A DNA stretch of 64,000 nt from Rhodoferax sp. OV413. GTDB lineage: Bacteria > Pseudomonadota > Gammaproteobacteria > Burkholderiales > Burkholderiaceae_C. Location of the stretch: assembly GCA_945861785.1 (NCBI GenBank), contig CAMAWD010000001.1, positions 124,001 through 188,000 on the forward strand. The letters are read 5' to 3'. Both the position numbers and the translations under genes were made by a program. This document shows positions 59,204 through 64,000 of this stretch, in pieces (position 1 is the first letter of the stretch; the number at the start of each line of letters is the position of its first letter). The notes under the pieces are model-generated. The model saw only the letters and a list, made by a program, of their open reading frames with translations, was not told the DNA's origin and made no database searches.

Positions 59204-60220
59204 ATGAGCAACACAGTCCACCTCTCGCTCGATGAAGTCAGTGCGCTTGCACTGCGTGTACTGCGCCACCACGGCATCATCGAAGCGCAAGTGCAGGCCA
59301 TGGCGCGCGTCATGACGGCCGGCGAGCGCGACCAATGCCACTCGCACGGCCTGTTTCGCCTGCTCATGTGTGTGCAGTCTTTGCGCCAAGGCAAAGTCGT
59401 GCGGGATGCGCTGCCGGTGGCGCAACATCGCTCGGCTGCGGTGGTCGCGGTCAATGCCCATTGCAACTTTTCCCCGCTGGCGTTTGAAGTTGGCAGCGCA
59501 CTGCTGATCGAGAAAGCGCACCACACCGGCATTGCCGCACTGGTCATCAACAACTGCCTGCATTTTTCGGCGCTCTGGCCCGAGGTGGAGCAACTCACGC
59601 AGGCCGGTTTGTGCGCCCTCATCATGACGCCCAGCCATGCCTGCGTGGCACCGGCAGGTGGCAAGCTGCCAGTGTTTGGCACCAACCCGATTGCGTTTGG
59701 CTGGCCGCGCGCCAATGGCCACCCCTATGTATTTGACTTTGCCACCAGTGCCATCGCGCGTGGCGAAATCGACCTCTACCGCCGCAGCGGCCGCACCCTG
59801 CCCGAAGGCTGGGGGATTGATGAAAACGGCGCACCCTGCACCGATGCGGCCACTGTTTTGCAACGCGGCGCCATGCTCACTTTTGGCGGCTACAAAGGCT
59901 CGGCCCTGGCGACCATGATCGAACTGCTTGCCGGCCCGCTGCTGGGCGACCTCACCAGCACTGAATCGCTGGCCTTGGACGGCCGGCCCGGCGGCGCACC
60001 GCGCCACGGTGAATTGATCGTTGCGTTTGACCCGCGCTTTTTTTCCGGTCGCGACCCGGCCACCGACCAGGCCAGCGCCGAACAACTCTTGCAAGCCATC
60101 CGTGGGCAGGGCGCGCGTCTGCCTTCTGAGCGCCGCTACGCCGCACGCGCGCACAGCATCGCGCATGGTGTCGACATCGCCCGCGCGCTGCACGACGATA
60201 TCCTGGCCCTGATGGATTGA
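59204..60220 (+). CDS. Ldh2/MDH-type oxidoreductase, putative delta1-pyrroline-2-carboxylate reductase
   Basis: HGLFRLLMCVQSLRQGKV; PVFGTNPIAFGWPRANGHPYVFDFATSAIARGEI; FGGYKGSALATMIELLAGPL. Confidence 0.88.
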   Translation: MSNTVHLSLDEVSALALRVLRHHGIIEAQVQAMARVMTAGERDQCHSHGLFRLLMCVQSLRQGKVVRDALPVAQHRSAAVVAVNAHCNFSPLAFEVGSALLIEKAHHTGIAALVINNCLHFSALWPEVEQLTQAGLCALIMTPSHACVAPAGGKLPVFGTNPIAFGWPRANGHPYVFDFATSAIARGEIDLYRRSGRTLPEGWGIDENGAPCTDAATVLQRGAMLTFGGYKGSALATMIELLAGPLLGDLTSTESLALDGRPGGAPRHGELIVAFDPRFFSGRDPATDQASAEQLLQAIRGQGARLPSERRYAARAHSIAHGVDIARALHDDILALMD

Positions 60221-60227
60221 TTGGTTT

Positions 60228-60238
60228 CCCCCCCCCCC
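60228..60238. repeat. Poly-C homopolymer (11 nt)
   Basis: Read directly. Confidence 0.9.
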
Positions 60239-60384
60239 TCCTGACTGACCTTTCACGGCAAACGGCATGAACCTGAAGAGCCGCTTCTCTGTGGCCCCGG
60301 CACCCGGCATGTTGCCGATGCCCATGGGTTGCCGCGCCCGGAGCGGACCCACGCAGGCAGTGCATCCCGCTGCTCCATAACAGC

Positions 60385-61053
60385 ATGGCCACCAAAAGTC
60401 CTGCCACTCGCATCGAACCCAAACGCCGGGCGGCAGACCTGGCGTATGACCGCATCGAAGCCCTGATCTCCAAGCTGCAAATTGCGCCAGGCTCGACCGT
60501 GGTGGAAAGCGAAATTGTCGAACTGACCCAACTCGGCCGCACCCCGGTGCGCGAAGCACTGATGCGCATGGCAGCCATCGACCTGATCGTGCAACAACCC
60601 CGGCGCGGTCTGAGCGTGTCCTCGATCGATGTGGTGGACCATCTCGACCTCATCGAGACCCGGCGTGCGCTGGAGCGCCTGATTGCCGCCAGCTCTGCGC
60701 GACGCGCCAATGCGGCGCAACGCAAAGAGCTGGTGCGTTGTGCCGAAAAGATGCTCAAGGCTGGCGCGGCTGGCAATCTGGACCAGTACATGGCCGCCGA
60801 CCAGGAACTGGACCGCGTGAACCACGCTGCTTGCGGCAACCGCTCGGCGGTCAAAGCCGTGGTGCCGCTCATCGTGCAATGCCGACGCTTCTGGTACCGC
60901 TACCAGGCCGAAGGCGAAATCAGCGAAGGTGCCCGCTTTCACATGCTGCTGGCCGAAGCCATCGCCTCTGGCGACGCAGCACAAGCGGCCGATGGCGCCG
61001 GTCAATTGATGGACTATCTGGAGCGTTTTGCGCGCAAGGTGATCAACCTGTAG
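60385..61053 (+). CDS. GntR-family (FCD domain) transcriptional regulator
   Basis: LAYDRIEALISKLQIAPGSTVVESEIVELTQLGRTPVREALMRMAAIDLIVQQPRRGLSV. Confidence 0.93.
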   Translation: MATKSPATRIEPKRRAADLAYDRIEALISKLQIAPGSTVVESEIVELTQLGRTPVREALMRMAAIDLIVQQPRRGLSVSSIDVVDHLDLIETRRALERLIAASSARRANAAQRKELVRCAEKMLKAGAAGNLDQYMAADQELDRVNHAACGNRSAVKAVVPLIVQCRRFWYRYQAEGEISEGARFHMLLAEAIASGDAAQAADGAGQLMDYLERFARKVINL

Positions 61054-61114
61054 GTGCACCCACCAAAGAGCAAAACCGCCGCAGCCGTGACGCACGGTGT
61101 TTGTGTTGGCGCTG

Positions 61115-62482
61115 TCAGGGCGACGATGCCAGGGTGTAGAGCGGCTCCGGGCTGGCGCTCGTCGCCTGGCCCAGCGCTTCGGCCGCAGCGTCGGCGTAGG
61201 GTGCTGGCCAGCCGAAGATGGCGCTCGCCTGTTCGCAGCGCCGGCGCAAGTGCTTCTTGTCAGCCCCGCCGAGGTGGATGATCGCGTAGCGGTAACTGCC
61301 CAGCCATTTGAAGTCGCGTTGCATCGATCCGCGCGGCTTGGGGAACTCCAGCAGCATTCCGTCGGGGAAGTCTTGTGCAAAAGTTTCACGCTGCTGCTGC
61401 TCTGGCATACACACGGCCGTGTCCGGGCTGAATATGCGGTAGACGAAACTCGATGCCGCGCCGGCCACGGGATTCGCACGGGGCAGCAGCCCGGGGTCGC
61501 GACCCCATGCGAGTTCGAGCGCCATGCGGTGCAGGTCGATACCCTCGACGCGCTGGTACAGATCGGAAAACTGCGGCGCCATGCGGGGGTTGAACTCGAT
61601 CACCGACAACTTGCCGCTGGCCGGGTCATGGAAGAACTCCATGTTGAACATGCCATTCGTGAAACCAACGGCGGTCAGGAACTTGCGCGCCACTTCCAGT
61701 GCCTGCGCATGCACCGGCTTTTGCAGGCCGCTGGGGTATTCGAAACGCATGAACGCGTCGGTGCCCGGGTACATGACGGCCTGCACCACGCCGATTTCAT
61801 GCACGGCACCATCGAACACATACCCATCCAGGTTGTATTGCGGCGCCTTCACCGGCTGCTCCAGCAGCAAACGGTGCGCGGTGCCGGCTTGCGGCAGGCG
61901 TTTGCGCACGATCTGTTCGAACGGCTCCACCAGGTGGCGGATGACCCACAACTCCCATGCACCAAAGCGGGTGTGCGCCTGCAGTGCGTCGCGGTCTGGC
62001 ACGTTGGCCGCCAGCACCGAAAACGCCGCCTTGACGGGTTTCACGAAGGCCGGGTAGGTGAGCCCTTCCGGCACCGGCTCGCCGTAAGCGGCCTCGAGAC
62101 TCGCAAAGGGTATGTTGGCCCCGGGGCAGACCTGCTCCAGGACCTGGCGTGCGTACAGCTTGTGCTGGCATGCCAGGATGGCCTCGACCGGGGTGCCTGG
62201 CCAGCCCATGCGTTCGGCCAGCAATGCGGCTGCAAGGGCGCCGAACTGCTCGTGGTTCGATACCACGGCTTTCCAGCCAGCGCGCCGCGCGCGCCGTTCC
62301 AGCCGGTCCACGAAGCGCTGCATGTTGAACCACACCAGGCGGGCATTGCTCGGAAACGAAAAGAGATCGAAACCCTCGCTGTCGAAAGAGAAGTGGTCTT
62401 GCCAGCGGGCAAACCCCGTCTGGTCCCAGTCGTAGTTGAACAGCACCAGGGTGCGGCCGCAATCTCTAGCGGCCGGTGTCAT
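61115..62482 (-). CDS. ATP-grasp domain protein
   Basis: LTYPAFVKPVKAAFSVLAANV; MFNMEFFHDPASGKLSVIEFNPRMAPQFSDLYQRVEGID. Confidence 0.8.
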   Translation of the reverse strand: MTPAARDCGRTLVLFNYDWDQTGFARWQDHFSFDSEGFDLFSFPSNARLVWFNMQRFVDRLERRARRAGWKAVVSNHEQFGALAAALLAERMGWPGTPVEAILACQHKLYARQVLEQVCPGANIPFASLEAAYGEPVPEGLTYPAFVKPVKAAFSVLAANVPDRDALQAHTRFGAWELWVIRHLVEPFEQIVRKRLPQAGTAHRLLLEQPVKAPQYNLDGYVFDGAVHEIGVVQAVMYPGTDAFMRFEYPSGLQKPVHAQALEVARKFLTAVGFTNGMFNMEFFHDPASGKLSVIEFNPRMAPQFSDLYQRVEGIDLHRMALELAWGRDPGLLPRANPVAGAASSFVYRIFSPDTAVCMPEQQQRETFAQDFPDGMLLEFPKPRGSMQRDFKWLGSYRYAIIHLGGADKKHLRRRCEQASAIFGWPAPYADAAAEALGQATSASPEPLYTLASSP

Positions 62483-63287
62483 TCAGTGACCAGTCGTAGT
62501 CCAGGTGGGAGACGCTGACAGAGCCGGCCTTGAGCTTCTCGCGGTCGGCGGGTGCGTCGGCCAGTTGCTCGGCATACCGCGCCAGCAGGTCGTCGATCTT
62601 GTGAAAACCTTTGTGGCCTTTTTCGAAGTCTTCGCGGAACCATTTGAAGATGGAGCTGATTTCGGCTTTGCCATTGGCATAACGGTTGCGCGTGTGGTCG
62701 CCCATGAAACGCAGCATGCCGTCATCGAGTTGTGCATCGAGGCGCGCCAGGGTAAAGGCCTCCGGGCGCAGGGCGGGGCAGCCGATGGACGCGCAATTGA
62801 CTGCGCCATGCACCCGAGGATCGGCATATTTGGGGCGCAACTGCTCGTGTTCGATCCAGTCGAGGTTGCGTTCTTCGTCGAGCAGGCGAAAGAACTTCTT
62901 CTTCCAGGGGCTCTGGACGATGCTGCCGAGGTCCTTGATGGACTTGAGGTCGGGGTATTTGGTGAGGATCAGTTCAACCGTGAACCCGTTGTAGGCATTG
63001 ATCAGGAACACCATCTGCTGCTCGCGGCTAAGCGTGGCGAACGCGCCGGCCGATACGCCCGACCATTCGGCGAGCACCTTTTTCAACACGGCGCGATCGG
63101 CCAGAAAACCCTTGTAATCCACCCGCGACTGTTTGTTGTCGGGCAACCAACGCACGTGTTTCTTCAGCAGTGCGTCCCAGGCGGCGTAGGTCAGGTCGAG
63201 AGCGGCCGGGGCCTGTGCCTGGCTGCCGCGCGCCAACCAGGGGGCGGCGGTTGCGGCCAGCAGGCCCAGCAAGTCACGTCGTTGCAT
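62466..63287 (-). CDS. DUF547 domain protein (Tat-like leader)
   Basis: MQRRDLLGLLAATAAPWLARG; VDYKGFLADRAVLKKVLAEWSGV..FLINAYNGFTVELILTKYP; VHGAVNCASIGCPALRPEAF. Confidence 0.88.
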   Translation of the reverse strand: MQRRDLLGLLAATAAPWLARGSQAQAPAALDLTYAAWDALLKKHVRWLPDNKQSRVDYKGFLADRAVLKKVLAEWSGVSAGAFATLSREQQMVFLINAYNGFTVELILTKYPDLKSIKDLGSIVQSPWKKKFFRLLDEERNLDWIEHEQLRPKYADPRVHGAVNCASIGCPALRPEAFTLARLDAQLDDGMLRFMGDHTRNRYANGKAEISSIFKWFREDFEKGHKGFHKIDDLLARYAEQLADAPADREKLKAGSVSVSHLDYDWSLNDTGR

Positions 63288-63291
63288 TGTT

Positions 63292-64000
63292 TCAGTTCCT
63301 TTTCCAATCGTGGTATTTGCGTACCCATTCGAGCAAACGCACCGGTTGGTGGGCACGCTTCCATTCACCGGCCGCGTACTTGTTGGCCTCTGAGAGAGTC
63401 GGGTAGGTGTGGATGGTTCCCAGGATCTTGTTCATGCCCAGGCCGTGTTTCATGGCCAGCACGTATTCCGCCAGCAGGTCGCCGGCATGCACCCCGACGA
63501 TGGTGGCGCCCAGTATGCGGTCCTTGCCTGGCACGGTGAGGACCTTGACGAAACCGTGCGCCTCGCTGTCGGCGATCGCGCGGTCGAGGTCGTCGATGCC
63601 GTATTTCACCACTTCATAGGGTATACCCTGCTCCTTGGCTTCCTGTTCGTTCAAACCCACCCGTGCCACCTCCGGGTCGATGAACGTCGCCCACGGGATC
63701 ACCGAATAGTCGGCCTTGAACTTCTTGAAGTCACCGAACAACGCATTGACGGCGGCATACCAGGCCTGGTGCGCAGCCGTGTGGGTGAACTGGTAGGGCC
63801 CGGCCACGTCTCCGGCGGCATAGATGTTGGGGTAGAGCGTCTGCAGGTATTCGTTGGTCTCTACCGTGCGCTGGGTCGGGATGCCGAGTTCTTCCAGTCC
63901 GTAGCCCGACAGGCGCGCCACCCGGCCCACAGCGCAAATGAGTGCGTCGAACCCGATCCGGTGCTCCTGCCCTGCGTGTTCCACGATGAGCACTTTGCTG
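63292..64000 (-). CDS. FAD-dependent pyridine nucleotide-disulfide oxidoreductase, 5' end beyond window
   Basis: ALICAVGRVARLSGYGLEELGI; NIYAAGDVAGPYQFTHTAAHQAWYAAVNALFG; C-terminal dimerisation domain. Confidence 0.9.
   Translation of the reverse strand, partial: SKVLIVEHAGQEHRIGFDALICAVGRVARLSGYGLEELGIPTQRTVETNEYLQTLYPNIYAAGDVAGPYQFTHTAAHQAWYAAVNALFGDFKKFKADYSVIPWATFIDPEVARVGLNEQEAKEQGIPYEVVKYGIDDLDRAIADSEAHGFVKVLTVPGKDRILGATIVGVHAGDLLAEYVLAMKHGLGMNKILGTIHTYPTLSEANKYAAGEWKRAHQPVRLLEWVRKYHDWKRN

Noticed and set aside
60267-60380. 37-aa ORF MNLKSRFSVAPAPGMLPMPMGC..
   Set aside because: Too short and unrecognised; could be a remnant or spurious

Overview
High-GC window, probably from a Comamonadaceae-type betaproteobacterium (inferred from gene style and many orphan Bug-type binding proteins). 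No rRNA, tRNA or CRISPR array was recognised. (1) 1-24.1 kb: aromatic-acid catabolic island with three Pht3-like Rieske oxygenases, a 4,5-dihydroxyphthalate-decarboxylase-like protein, HyuA/HyuB, an acyl-CoA ligase, a Gfo/Idh/MocA dehydrogenase, four orphan Bug proteins, two tandem maleate-isomerase/arylmalonate-decarboxylase-like proteins, a LigB-type extradiol dioxygenase, three consecutive RraA/LigK-like proteins, a LigJ-like hydratase, RidA and one MarR regulator. A TTAG-N4-CTAA inverted repeat recurs at its promoters, and a 113-bp duplicated promoter region flanks marR. (2) 24.2-41 kb: hemerythrin, pyruvate carboxylase, exonuclease, CBS nucleotidyltransferase and an acyl-CoA catabolic operon. 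(3) 40.9-47.7 kb: a decayed region, interpreted as a bufferin-type (ECF sigma / DUF692 / DUF2063) operon split by toxin-antitoxin fragments and repeats, next to a broken two-component system. (4) 47.7-53.3 kb: pseudouridine synthase and small periplasmic/membrane proteins likely linked to copper. (5) 53.4-61 kb: hydroxyproline-type cluster (ABC transporter, aconitase X, pyrroline-2-carboxylate reductase, GntR) in which the DHDPS-like gene is a deletion relic and the proline-racemase-family epimerase has lost the segment carrying its first catalytic Cys. (6) 61-64 kb: ATP-grasp, DUF547 and a flavin disulfide oxidoreductase. All family calls come from reading protein motifs; no database search was run.
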